From Roseiarcus sp963805295 (GTDB lineage Bacteria > Pseudomonadota > Alphaproteobacteria > Rhizobiales > Beijerinckiaceae): 64,000 nucleotides of DNA. The stretch lies in NCBI GenBank assembly GCA_963805295.1, contig CAWDTW010000052.1, positions 100,753-164,752 of the forward strand. Reading direction: 5' to 3'. The notes under the pieces are model-generated. The model made no database searches, was not told the DNA's origin, and saw nothing but the letters and a program-made list of their open reading frames with translations. A program made the translations under genes and the position numbers. This document shows, one piece after another, positions 44,584-53,459 of the stretch; the first letter of the stretch is position 1; each line of letters starts with the position of its first letter.

Positions 44584-46662
44584 TCACGACCGCGAAAACG
44601 CGCCGCGTTCGGCCGCGAGCCTCTCCAGGAGCGGCGCGGGCTTGAAGTCGTCGCCGAACCTGGCCTCAAACTCCCGCAGCTTGCCGAGGACCGTCCTGAG
44701 CCCGACCGCGTCGGCGTAGAACATCGGGCCGCCGCGATAGACGGGCCAGCCGTAGCCGGTGATCCAGATGATGTCGATGTCGGAGGCGCGCTGCGCCTTG
44801 CCCTCTTCGAGGATTTTCGCGCCCTCGTTGATCATCGGATAGGTGCAGCGCTCCAGAATCTCCGTGCCGGAGATCTCGCGCTGCTCGACGCCCTTCGAGG
44901 CGGCGAAATCGCGGACGATCTGTTCGACATGCGCAGAGGGTTTCGCGTTGCGCGCCAGGTCGTAGTCGTAAAACCCCGCGCCGGTCTTCTGGCCGCGCCG
45001 ACCCTCCTCGCACAGAATCTCGCGGATGGTCGAGTGCTTCGACGTTTCGGCCGACCAGCCGATGTCGAGGCCGGCGAGATCGCTCATGGCGAACGGCCCC
45101 ATCGCCATGCCGAAATCGACCAGCACCCGGTCGACGTCCCAGGGCGTCGCGCCTTCGAGGATGAGCTTCATCGCCTCGCGCTGGCGCTGGGCCAGCATGC
45201 GGTTGCCGACGAAGCCGTAGCAGACGCCGACGACGACCCCGACCTTGCCGATCTTCGGCGCGAGCCCGGCGATCGTCGCGAGCGCCGATTTCGAGGTCTT
45301 CGCCCCGCGCACGATCTCGAGAAGCCGCATCACGTTGGCCGGCGAGAAGAAGTGCATGCCGAGCACGTCGTCGGGCCGCTTGGTCTTCTCCGCGATTTCG
45401 TCGATGTCGAGATAGGAGGTGTTCGAGGCGAGAATGGCGCCGGGCCTGGCGATGCCGTCGAGCCGCTCGAACACGCTCTTCTTGAGGTCCATATCCTCGT
45501 AGACCGCCTCGATCACGAGGTCGCACTTGGCGAGGGCGCCGAAGTCGAGCGAGGGCGCGAGCCCGCCCATCCGCACTTCGACCTCGGCCATCGTCATGCG
45601 GCCCTTCTTGGCCGAGTTCTCGTAATTGCGCCGCATAATCGAGACGCCGCGGTCGAGCGGCTCCCTCGACGTCTCGACGATGGAGACCGGAATGCCGGCG
45701 GAGAGGAAATTCATCGCGATGCCGCCGCCCATCGTGCCGGCGCCGATGACGCCGACGCTGCGGATCGGTCGCGTCGGCTGGCTCGGGCCAACGTCGGCGA
45801 TCTTGGCGGCCTGCCGCTCGGCGAAGAACACATGCCGCTGCGCCTTGGACTGGGTGGTCGCCAGCAGCGCCATGAACATTTGGCGTTCCTTGAGGATCCC
45901 ATCGTCGAACGGCAGCTCGACCGCGTTCCTGACCAACTCGATCGCCTTCTCCCACGCCTCGAAGCCGCGGAACTTGCGCGCGTTGGCCCTGCGGATCGCC
46001 TCGAAAATCTCGGGATGGCCGCGCGCCGGCTCGAGCTTCTCCGAGCGGTCGCGCACTTTCTTGAGCGGCGCCTTCTCGGCGATGAGCCGGCGGGCGAAGG
46101 CGAGGGCGGATTCCTCGAGCTTGCCTTCCTCGGCGAGCTCGTCGACGACGCCCCATTCCTTCGCCTCGCGCGCGCCGAAGGGCGTTCCGGAGAGAATTGC
46201 GTCGAGCGCCTTTTCGACGCCGACGAGGCGCGGCAGGCGCTGCGTGCCGCCGGCGCCGGGAATGAGGCCGAGCTTGATTTCGGGCAGGCCGCATTTGGCC
46301 GATGGGACGGCGATGCGGTAATGCGCGGTCAGCGCCACCTCGAACCCGCCGCCGAGCGCGGTCCCGTGCAGCGCCGCGACGACCGGCTTCGAGGCGTTCT
46401 CGATCGCGTCGAGGACGTCGGGCAGATAGGGCGCGGCGGGCGGCTTGCCGAATTCGGAGATGTCCGCCCCGGCGATGAAAGTGCGTCCCGCGCAGATGAC
46501 GACGATCGCCTTGACGGCAGGGTTCCCGTCCGCCGCCTCGACGCCCCGCTTGAGGCCGTCGCGGACGATCTGCGAAAGCGCGTTGACCGGCGGGGAATTG
46601 ATCGTGACAGCAGCGACCTCGCCGTCGATGGCCAGATCGGCAACGGGATTGATGGACGCCAC
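44584..46662 (-). CDS. Multifunctional enoyl-CoA hydratase/3-hydroxyacyl-CoA dehydrogenase (FadB/FadJ-type)
   Basis: A fusion enzyme of 692 residues for the two middle steps of beta-oxidation. The crotonase domain (about 1-200) has AGRTFIAGADISEFG and HGTALGGGFEVAL plus PEIKLGLIPGAGGTQRLPR. The dehydrogenase NAD domain begins near residue 300 with GVIGAGTMGGGIAMNF, followed by LVIEAVYEDMDLKK and the catalytic His in MHFFSPANVMRLLE; the C-terminal helical domains follow. The frame is fully intact, in contrast to its neighbours. It heads a unit with the thiolase and probably the hydrolase gene. Of the E. coli proteins it resembles FadJ or the peroxisomal enzyme more than FadB in length. Confidence 0.92.
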   Translation of the reverse strand: MASINPVADLAIDGEVAAVTINSPPVNALSQIVRDGLKRGVEAADGNPAVKAIVVICAGRTFIAGADISEFGKPPAAPYLPDVLDAIENASKPVVAALHGTALGGGFEVALTAHYRIAVPSAKCGLPEIKLGLIPGAGGTQRLPRLVGVEKALDAILSGTPFGAREAKEWGVVDELAEEGKLEESALAFARRLIAEKAPLKKVRDRSEKLEPARGHPEIFEAIRRANARKFRGFEAWEKAIELVRNAVELPFDDGILKERQMFMALLATTQSKAQRHVFFAERQAAKIADVGPSQPTRPIRSVGVIGAGTMGGGIAMNFLSAGIPVSIVETSREPLDRGVSIMRRNYENSAKKGRMTMAEVEVRMGGLAPSLDFGALAKCDLVIEAVYEDMDLKKSVFERLDGIARPGAILASNTSYLDIDEIAEKTKRPDDVLGMHFFSPANVMRLLEIVRGAKTSKSALATIAGLAPKIGKVGVVVGVCYGFVGNRMLAQRQREAMKLILEGATPWDVDRVLVDFGMAMGPFAMSDLAGLDIGWSAETSKHSTIREILCEEGRRGQKTGAGFYDYDLARNAKPSAHVEQIVRDFAASKGVEQREISGTEILERCTYPMINEGAKILEEGKAQRASDIDIIWITGYGWPVYRGGPMFYADAVGLRTVLGKLREFEARFGDDFKPAPLLERLAAERGAFSRS

Positions 46663-46887
46663 GACGTGTCCTCCCTCAAAAATCCATGACCGATGCTTAT
46701 GCTACTGGCTCGGCGGCGCAAGAGACCCGCGCAGCGGCCGTTGTGACCGTCTGAGCGCGACCCGCCGCGCAACAGAATGGATCGGATATGGTAACAAGCC
46801 GGGCGCCGGATTCGAACAGCGAAAAGTGGCGCCGCCGGGGCGGGCGACGGTCGGCCCCGGTTCGCCAGAGGATTGAGGGAGACAAAG

Positions 46888-47601
46888 ATGATCTCGTCAT
46901 TCACGCCCCGTTTCGGCCTTGCAGCGCTCACGATCGCCGGCCTGACGGCTTTTGCTGGCTTCGCGGTCCCGACCTCGACCGCCGAGGAGGCGCACAAGGT
47001 CCCTCCGCCCGCGGTCGACGAGCCTGCCGGCGCCGCGGGTCCAGAGGTCGCTGTGGTCGCCGGGGGATGCTTCTGGGGCGTCCAGGGCGTTTACCAGCAT
47101 GTCGACGGCGTCATCAGCGCGGTCTCGGGCTATGACGGCGGCTCGCAGGCGACGGCGCATTACGACCTGACGAGCCAGGGCGACACCGGCCACGCGGAAT
47201 CGGTGCGGATCACCTACGATCCGAGCAAGATCAGCTACGGGAAGATCCTGCAGATCTTCTTTTCGGTCGCCCACGATCCGACCGAGCTCGATCGTCAGGG
47301 GCCGGACGAGGGGACCCAATATCGCTCGGCGATCTTCCCGCTGAACGGCGAGCAGGCTCGGGTGGCGAAGGACTACATCGCAGAGCTCAATCAGGCGCAC
47401 GCGTTCGGCGCGCCGATCGTCACCGGCATCGAGCCGGGCAAGACCTTCTATCGCGCCGAGGACTACCACCAGAACTTTCTGGCGAAGAATCCGACCTATC
47501 CGTACATTGTCGTCAACGATCTGCCGAAGATCGAGAATTTGAAGCGCTTGTTCCCCGGGCTCTACCGCGCCGACCCGGTGTTGGTCGGCGCGCGGTCGTA
47601 G
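46888..47601 (+). CDS. msrA: Peptide methionine sulfoxide reductase MsrA, exported
   Basis: Reduces the S epimer of methionine sulfoxide in proteins. About 237 residues: a signal peptide (GLAALTIAGLTAFAGFA), a Pro-rich linker, then the MsrA domain with the catalytic Cys in VVAGGCFWGVQGVY, GYDGG, GHAESVRITYDP and YHQNFLAKNP. ATG 46888 follows GAGGGAG at good spacing and was preferred over the longer frame. The msrB gene starts 12 bp after its stop, so they are one transcript. Both carry export signals, pointing to repair of oxidised periplasmic proteins. Confidence 0.92.
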   Translation: MISSFTPRFGLAALTIAGLTAFAGFAVPTSTAEEAHKVPPPAVDEPAGAAGPEVAVVAGGCFWGVQGVYQHVDGVISAVSGYDGGSQATAHYDLTSQGDTGHAESVRITYDPSKISYGKILQIFFSVAHDPTELDRQGPDEGTQYRSAIFPLNGEQARVAKDYIAELNQAHAFGAPIVTGIEPGKTFYRAEDYHQNFLAKNPTYPYIVVNDLPKIENLKRLFPGLYRADPVLVGARS

Positions 47602-47613
47602 CGGGAGGCGAGC

Positions 47614-48111
47614 ATGTTGACGCGTCGAGCGGCTCTGAGCGTTGCGATTCGCGGCCTCGCCGCGATCGAGGGCGCAAGTCTCCTGCAAATTCCAACCGCC
47701 CAGTCCACCGAGGAGGACCATGTCGTCCGAACCGACGCCGAGTGGCGCAGGCTGTTGACGCCGCAGCAATACGCAATCCTCCGCAAGGAGGGGACCGAGC
47801 CGCCGTTCACGAGCCCTCTCCTGCATGAGGAACGGCGTGGAACCTTCGCCTGCGCGGGATGCCAGCTCGACCTCTTCTCCTCCGCGACCAAATTCGACAG
47901 CGGGACAGGCTGGCCAAGCTTCTGGGCGCCGCTGGACAATGCTGTCGTCACAAAAGAGGACCGTTCCTTCTTCATGACACGCACCGCTGTGATGTGCCGA
48001 CGTTGCGACGGCCATCTCGGGCACGTTTTCGACGATGGGCCGAAGCCGACCGGACTGCGCTACTGCATGAATGGCCTGGCGCTGACGTTCAAGCCGGCAG
48101 TTTCCGCCTGA
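47614..48111 (+). CDS. msrB: Peptide methionine sulfoxide reductase MsrB, probably exported
   Basis: Reduces the R epimer of methionine sulfoxide; 165 residues. The domain begins at about residue 40 with WRRLLTPQQYAILRKEGTE and has the zinc-binding CAGC and CRRC pairs, FDSGTGWPSFW, GHLGHVFDDGP and the catalytic Cys in RYCMNG. The N-terminus MLTRRAALSVAIRGL looks like an export signal and has an RR pair as in Tat signals, but its hydrophobic core is weak. It is the second gene of the msrA-msrB unit. Confidence 0.92.
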   Translation: MLTRRAALSVAIRGLAAIEGASLLQIPTAQSTEEDHVVRTDAEWRRLLTPQQYAILRKEGTEPPFTSPLLHEERRGTFACAGCQLDLFSSATKFDSGTGWPSFWAPLDNAVVTKEDRSFFMTRTAVMCRRCDGHLGHVFDDGPKPTGLRYCMNGLALTFKPAVSA

Positions 48112-48181
48112 AGGTCCGTATCGCCGGTGACGACGGCCCGCTTGTGAGCAATCCGGCGCGTTGGCGGGCTCAGACTGGCGC

Positions 48182-49228
48182 CTATGGTCCGCCGTCGCCA
48201 ATCGCGAGGCCGATCTTGCCGAACTGACGGCCCAACTCCAGCCGGTCGAGCGCGGCGCGGACGTCGGCGAGCACGAAGACCGCGTCGATATGCGGGGTCA
48301 GGCGCTTCTCGCCGATGAAGCGAAGCATTTCGGCGAATTCCGCGCGCGTGCCGAGCGTCGAGCCGAAAATCTGCAGCTGACGAATGAAAAGTCGGCGCAG
48401 GTCGGCGGAGGGGTCGTCGCCGGTCGTCGCGCCGCAGGTGACGAGCCGCCCGCCGCGCACCATCGCGCGCATCGCCGCGGGCCACACCGCCTTGCCGACA
48501 TTCTCGATGACGACGTCGACGCCGCGCCCGTGCGTGAGCTCCAGCACGCGATCGGCGATCTTGCCGCCGACGTCGTGGATCGTCTCGGCGGCGCCCAGCG
48601 CCCGCGCGCGCTCGAGCTTTTCCGCGTCGCGCGAGGTGACGATCGCCCGCGCTCCCATCGCGGTCGCGATCTGCATCGCGGCGAGGGACACCGATCCGCC
48701 GACGCCGAAGACGAGGACCGTTTCGCCGCGCTCGAGGCGCGCTTTGGTCCGGATCATGCGCCACGCGGTGATCCAGGCGACGCCGAGCGAGGCGGCCTCA
48801 GCGAAGTCGAGCCCCTCCGGCTTGCGGAAGACATTGGCCTCGGGGACGCAGATGAAGCCCGCGAAGGTTCCGTCCACGTGCTCGCCGACAACGCGCGCCG
48901 AAAGACACAGCATGTCTTCGCCGCGGCGGCAGAATTCGCATGTCCCGCAGGTCACCACGGGATAGACGGTGACCGGATCGCCGGCGCGAAACGACGAGCC
49001 CGCGTCGGCTTCCTCGATCACGCCCGCGCCGTCGAGACCGAGGGTTATCGGCAGCCGATGGGTGACCCCCGCGCCGCTGTTGCGCATATAGAGGTCGACG
49101 CGGTTGAGACCGGCGGCGATCATGCGGATGCGCAACTCGCCGGGCTTGCGCTCCGGAATGGGCAAATCTTCGAGCCGCAAGACCTCATTGCCGCCATGGC
49201 CGTGAATGCGCGCCGCGAGCATCGTCAT
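48182..49228 (-). CDS. MDR-family alcohol dehydrogenase/quinone oxidoreductase
   Basis: A medium-chain dehydrogenase of about 348 residues. The GroES-like domain has LGLDGAGVIEEADAG and the four-Cys structural zinc site CGTCEFCRRGEDMLC. The usual catalytic-zinc Cys is replaced (GLNRVDLYMRN), so it is likelier an NADPH-dependent reductase of the quinone-oxidoreductase type than a classical zinc alcohol dehydrogenase. The nucleotide site is VLVFGVGGSVSLAAMQ. The ATG at 49228 overlaps the stop of the upstream hydrolase gene by four bases (ATGA), so the two are translationally coupled. Substrate unknown. Confidence 0.82.
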   Translation of the reverse strand: MTMLAARIHGHGGNEVLRLEDLPIPERKPGELRIRMIAAGLNRVDLYMRNSGAGVTHRLPITLGLDGAGVIEEADAGSSFRAGDPVTVYPVVTCGTCEFCRRGEDMLCLSARVVGEHVDGTFAGFICVPEANVFRKPEGLDFAEAASLGVAWITAWRMIRTKARLERGETVLVFGVGGSVSLAAMQIATAMGARAIVTSRDAEKLERARALGAAETIHDVGGKIADRVLELTHGRGVDVVIENVGKAVWPAAMRAMVRGGRLVTCGATTGDDPSADLRRLFIRQLQIFGSTLGTRAEFAEMLRFIGEKRLTPHIDAVFVLADVRAALDRLELGRQFGKIGLAIGDGGP

Positions 49229-50034
49229 CGAGCCTCTGCAAGAACCTGCGCGCAAAACCCGACTGCGGCGTCGAGCGTCGCCTGCGGCCGATCGACGTGA
49301 GGGGAATGCCGGCAGGCCTCGAGGATGAGGCTCGCGACCGGCGCGGGCGTGCGTGCTTCGATCGCGCGGATCTGGGCGATCGTTCCGTACTGGTCGTCCG
49401 CGCCCTGGATGAGGAGCGCGGGAACCCGCCAGCGATTGACGAATTCTTCGATGTTCCAGGCCTTGAAGCCGGGATTGAGCCAGGCGCCGTTCCAGCCCAA
49501 GAAGGCGCTGTCGACATGGGCGTGATATCGGGCGAGCTTTTCGCGCAGATCGCCGGTCTCATAAGCCGCGCGCGCCTCGGCGATCGAGGCGAGGCCCGGC
49601 TCTTCGGTGAAGACGTGCGGCGCCATCAGGACGAGGCCCTCGACCCGCTCGTCGGCATGTTCGCCTGCGTAGATCGTGGCGATCGAGGCGCCGTCGCTGT
49701 GGCCGAACAGGATCCCGCGCCGAAACCCGATGGCGTCCAAAACCTCAGGCAGGCTGAAGCGGGCTTCGCGCGTCATGTAGTCGAGCGGACGCGGCAGCTC
49801 GACCGGATCGGACTGTCCGTAGCCGGCGCGCGAATAGACGAACACGCCCCAGCCGGTCGCCGCCGCGAGTTTTTCAGGAAAATCGCGCCACAGCGCGATG
49901 CAGCCGAGGCCCTCGTGCAGCATCACGATCGTCGGCGCCGCATCGGGCGCGGGGCCGTAGGCGGCGGCTTCGAGGCGCTTGCCGTAGGCGAGGACGGCGC
50001 CATGCGGGGATTCGCTCCAGGAGAAGGCTTTCAT
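49225..50034 (-). CDS. Alpha/beta fold hydrolase
   Basis: A 269-residue hydrolase. Visible are the oxyanion block IVMLHEGLGCIALWRDFP, the nucleophile elbow LFGHSDGASIATIYA with Ser, the acid residue region LIQGADDQYG and the catalytic His in CRHSPHVDRP. The cap region is short. It is the first gene of a pair with the MDR dehydrogenase, whose start codon it overlaps; together they might process an ester-derived product, but no substrate can be named. Its start is ATG 50034. Confidence 0.82.
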   Translation of the reverse strand: MKAFSWSESPHGAVLAYGKRLEAAAYGPAPDAAPTIVMLHEGLGCIALWRDFPEKLAAATGWGVFVYSRAGYGQSDPVELPRPLDYMTREARFSLPEVLDAIGFRRGILFGHSDGASIATIYAGEHADERVEGLVLMAPHVFTEEPGLASIAEARAAYETGDLREKLARYHAHVDSAFLGWNGAWLNPGFKAWNIEEFVNRWRVPALLIQGADDQYGTIAQIRAIEARTPAPVASLILEACRHSPHVDRPQATLDAAVGFCAQVLAEAR

Positions 50035-50110
50035 TCTACAGCCGACAAGCCGCGATATTCGCCTTGCTTAGCGTGCTTTTCAATGAGTGACTGAAGTCAT
50101 CCGCTGTGCA

Positions 50111-50293
50111 TCATTCATACTTATTTTCTTTCTTCAATAGGCGTCGTCTTTCGTATTCTTGGAATTTTTCAGCATCTCGACCGTTTCCAAATTGTTGGGT
50201 GGACTGAGGTACACCGTTGATCGTAACTTCAACAATGTACACAGTTGTTCCATCGGCCAGACGGTCTGGCGTAGTCGTGATACTAAATGGCAT
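50111..50293 (-). CDS. Small hypothetical protein
   Basis: Sixty residues, starting PFSITTTPDRLADGTTVYIV and ending in a charged helix EKFQEYERRRLLKKENKYE. GGAG lies seven bases before ATG 50293, which supports translation. It resembles no family I know. The lower GC marks it as accessory. It is followed by the alpha/beta hydrolase gene on the same strand, 76 bp on. Confidence 0.5.
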   Translation of the reverse strand: MPFSITTTPDRLADGTTVYIVEVTINGVPQSTQQFGNGRDAEKFQEYERRRLLKKENKYE

Positions 50294-50320
50294 TGTTTTC
50301 TCCGCGTATGTTTGGTAAGA

Positions 50321-50713
50321 TTAAGAAACAACTCCGACATATCTCAACATCATTACGCGTTTACTTTGTGTTTCTGTCAGACTTCTAGGTAAAGTGCCAG
50401 ATGACCAAGAGAGTGCGAGGAGCGCAGCGTGTTCAATTTTTGCAACGCTCGGCCCGCGGCGACGTGAAATTACCGGTCTCCGACCCTCATGCGACAAATA
50501 TATAGATCGACCTAGCATGTTTGGGTGGGCCACTTCGCAAAGAATTTCGTAGCACACCCCAACGCTTTCATGGTGAGGGACCTTCTTCGTAATGTGTCCG
50601 ACAATTGTTACAATATTTGTGGGATTATAGAATTTTTCAACATCCGCGACGCGTGATGCAAATAGTGTCTTCAGCAATTCGTCTTCCAAATCGTCGATAA
50701 TAATGCAAATCAT
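50321..50713 (-). pseudogene. Hypothetical protein, C-terminal fragment
   Basis: The frame reads DDLEDELLKTLFASRVADVE, FYNPTNIVTIVGHI and VCYEILCEVAHPNMLGRSIY. The YEILCEVAHPN segment recalls uncharacterised helical proteins in which a conserved Arg-rich N-terminal half (compare 51857-52234) precedes this C-terminal half. There is no good start near 50713. The function is unknown. It is probably the back half of a gene whose front has been displaced or deleted by the GC-rich block to its right. Confidence 0.45.
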
Positions 50714-51856
50714 CGAAGCGGCGAATTTTTGTGTTCGCGGGGCGGAGCGGCGGCGCTCAGGCTGGCGCGGGCTGAGCGGTGACGCGGAGTATTTGATCGA
50801 CGCAGTGCACACGCGAACTGAGGTGGCTTTGACTTGATCGCGCGCGCCGCGCCGGACGGCGCGAATTCATCTTCAGTCGGGCGTTGACGGTCGGCAGGGT
50901 GCGAAAATTAAAAATGACGTCGTCGGATCGGGCTATGGATGAGTTTCTGCGCTCGACTTCTTGGCCTTCGGCTTGGCTCGTGCTGGGCGCGAAAGTTGCG
51001 ATCGATGATCGGCGCTGGCGAGCGCTGCTGTGGTCATGGATGGCGGCGGCGTCGTAGGCCGCCATTAGATCGTAGAGATAGGAGACGCAGCGCGGTCGGT
51101 CCAGGGATGGCGACTGACTGTCGTGGACGGAGCGAGGTCAGTACGCGGAGACCGGGATTGGCGCGGCGACCCAGATGCAGTTGTAGCCGATCCAGGTCCT
51201 GCCGCGTCCGGAGACCGCCGCGGTGGGCAGATCGGCGAGCCTGATCGAGGTCTGCGTGGTCTGCGTCGAGGCGCGCGGCCGGGTGGCGTTGCCGCGCGCG
51301 GGCGCCGCGCGTGCGCGCGGCCCGCCATCGGGCGGCGGCGGCGCGCGGCCCTCGACCGGCCCGCGCGCCCGATCTCGGTGGCGCGCGCGCGACCGCCGAC
51401 GATGCGCCGCCGAGCGAGCGCCGACAGCGCGCGGCCGCGGGCAGACGCCTGCGCAACCCGCGAGGCGCGGGAAAGGTAGCCCGACGGCCGCGACCGCACG
51501 AGATGCGACGCAGCGACGCGACACGAGGCGCCGACAGAGCGGGGGGTAGGACGCCGCCCGCCGGGACAAGCCTGGCGAGGGCGCGGCAGCAGGCGGGCGG
51601 CCGGCGCCGGGGCGGCGGGAACGAGGCCCGAGGCCGACCGCGAGGGCGTGACGAGCCGCCCGAGCGCCGGCACGGGCGACCCCGCGAAGCCAGGAACAGA
51701 TAGCCTGGATGTGGCCAGCGCGCCATAGCGTCGAGAGGCGCGGCGCTGGCTAGGGCAGGACGATAGAACGACCTATATAGAATATTCTCACGTAAAGCGG
51801 ATATAGAATAGCCTGACAACCGTGGATGGACTAAATATATGCCCGATTGAGAGGGG
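50714..51856. other. Gene-free GC-rich block between two gene fragments
   Basis: About 1.1 kb with extremely GC-rich, gcgcgcgg-type low-complexity sequence between 51150 and 51700 and AT-rich edges. At the right edge tatagaata recurs twice within 35 bases near 51777-51808. All frames longer than 100 codons give Arg/Ala/Pro-rich translations without family motifs, so I do not call a gene. No terminal repeats or target duplications were seen. Confidence 0.5.
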
Positions 51857-52234
51857 TTATGAGAGGCGCTCCAAATAATTTTGCAACTGGCTCCCCATCA
51901 TGTTGTTATCTATCAATTGATCGAGGGCTGCCCGAAATTTCGTACCGAACCACGCGTAACTTGCTGCGGTTTCCAACGCGGCGCGTGCCATGATTGCAGC
52001 ACACAGAGGATCGTTGCGCCGAATCGCCCAAACCGATGACGACACTATTTCGATTAGTCGCCAAGTGGTCAGAAGCCCGTATGCTTGAACCTGATCAAGC
52101 ATATCTTTCCACCAAAGCCGGAACTTCCGGGCCTCACTATCAGCGTCTCCGCGATCAAATAGAGCTACCTCCGCTTTGAATTCTTCGGCGGTCCTCCAAC
52201 GCCAAGGCAGCTTCGGAGGTAAATTTCCAGCCAA
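51857..52234 (-). pseudogene. Hypothetical protein, N-terminal fragment
   Basis: Reads GNLPPKLPWRWRTAEEFKAE, FRLWWKDMLDQVQAYGLLTT, WRLIEIVSSSVWAIRRNDPL and MARAALETAASYAWFGTKF. It looks like the front half of the same uncharacterised family as 50321-50713, on the same strand. The frame is open upstream of the TTG at 52234 to about 52330 without a clear start. It stops at 51857 after SQLQNYLERLS, which may correspond to the DDLEDELLK segment of the other fragment; if so, the two are fragments of paralogues rather than one split gene. Confidence 0.45.
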
Positions 52235-52395
52235 GGCATTGAGAAGATGAATGTTTTTATTGAAACTGCCGACGATCCAAATTTTCGTCCCGATTACGCT
52301 CAGCCACGAATTTTTTGTCGAGATCGGGAATGTAAATTCGATCGCGAGCGCGCATTAATAAGCACCCTTCAATGTAGTAAATGTCTGAGTATCGC

Positions 52396-53254
52396 TTATT
52401 CCGCCGCGAGCTTCAGCGCGCGAATCGCGTTCTCTTTCAAAATGAGGTCGTGCAAAGCCCGCCTCCTGAAAATCCTTGATCCAGCGGTCCGGCGGGATCA
52501 GCGGGAAATCGGAGCCGAACAGCATCTTCGTCCTGAGCTGGCTGTTGGCGTACTGGACGAGTTGGGGCGGGAAATATTTCGGGCTCCAGCCGGAGAGGTC
52601 GATATAGACGTTCGGCTTGTGCAGGCAGACCGACAGGGCCTCGTCCTGCCACGGCCAGGACGGATGGGCGATGATGATCGTCATGTCGGGGAAATCGACC
52701 GCGACGTCGTCGAGGTGGATCGGGTTCAAGTATTTGAGCCGCATGCCCCCGCCGCCTGGCATGCCCGTGCCGATGCCGGAATGGCCGGAATGAAAGATCG
52801 CGGGAAGCTTATGCTCGGCGATGACCTCGTAGAGACCGTAGGCCAAGCGGTCGTTGGGGAAGAAGCCCTGCACGGTCGGATGGAACTTGAAGCCCTTGAT
52901 GACGCCGGCCTCGACGAGGGCGCGCGCCTCCCGCACGCCGAGCCTGCCCTTGTGCGGATCGATCGAGGCGAACGCCAACATCATGTCCGAGTTGGCGGCC
53001 GCCGCCTCGGCCACCTCCTCGTTCGGGATCCGCCTGTTTCCGATCTCAAATTCGCTGTCGACGGTGAACATCACGAGGCCGATCTTGCGCTCGCGGTAAT
53101 AGGCGATCGTCTCGGCGATGGTCGGCCGCTTGCCGGCCTTGAAATATTTGTTCGCCGCGTCCTCGTAGGGCTGCCAGAAGGCGTCCGCCGGCTGCCGGCA
53201 CGAGACCTCGGCGTGGGTGTGGACGTCGATGGCGACGAGGTCGTTGACCTTCAT
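52396..53254 (-). CDS. Amidohydrolase family protein, one frameshift near the end
   Basis: A metal-dependent hydrolase or decarboxylase of the amidohydrolase-2 type, about 285 residues. Metal-binding IDVHTHAE, the His in AIFHSGHSG, IIIAHPSWPW and the Asp in LFGSDFPLIPPDRW are present. Near 52455 an extra G shifts the frame; without it the protein ends DLILKENAIRALKLAAE with TAA at 52396-52398. It starts 23 bp after the stop of a feruloyl-CoA-synthase-like remnant. This pairing suggests catabolism of hydroxycinnamates, in which such amidohydrolases act downstream of the CoA ligase. Confidence 0.78.
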
Positions 53255-53277
53255 GGATGCGGTCCTTTGCGGCGGCG

Positions 53278-53459
53278 TTACGGGATGGCGCGGGGCGAGG
53301 ACGGATCCGCATAGAGCTCCTCGACCATGGCGGCCCGATGCGTGAGCACGGCGCGCTGGTTGGCCGAGCCCTTGTCGGTGAGTTCGCCGGTGTCGAGCGA
53401 GGGGGGATCGTCCATCAGGATGATGCGGGCGAGGCGTCCGGAGCTGCCGCCCGCGGCCT
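53278..53459 (-). pseudogene. Feruloyl-CoA synthase-like ligase, C-terminal stub
   Basis: The residues SGRLARIILMDDPPSLDTGE, LTDKGSANQRAVLTHRAAMV and EELYADPS match the extreme C-terminus of aryl-CoA ligases of the feruloyl-CoA synthase kind (DAGEITDKGYINQRAVL). The remainder of the gene is missing: the ISKra4 element starts at 53460, and DNA on its other side is unrelated. The stub is therefore the product of an IS-associated deletion. Confidence 0.6.

Noticed and set aside
51034..51819. Open frames of 100-260 codons in the GC-rich block
   Set aside because: All translations are low-complexity Arg/Ala/Pro-rich in several frames at once, without ribosome sites or motifs.
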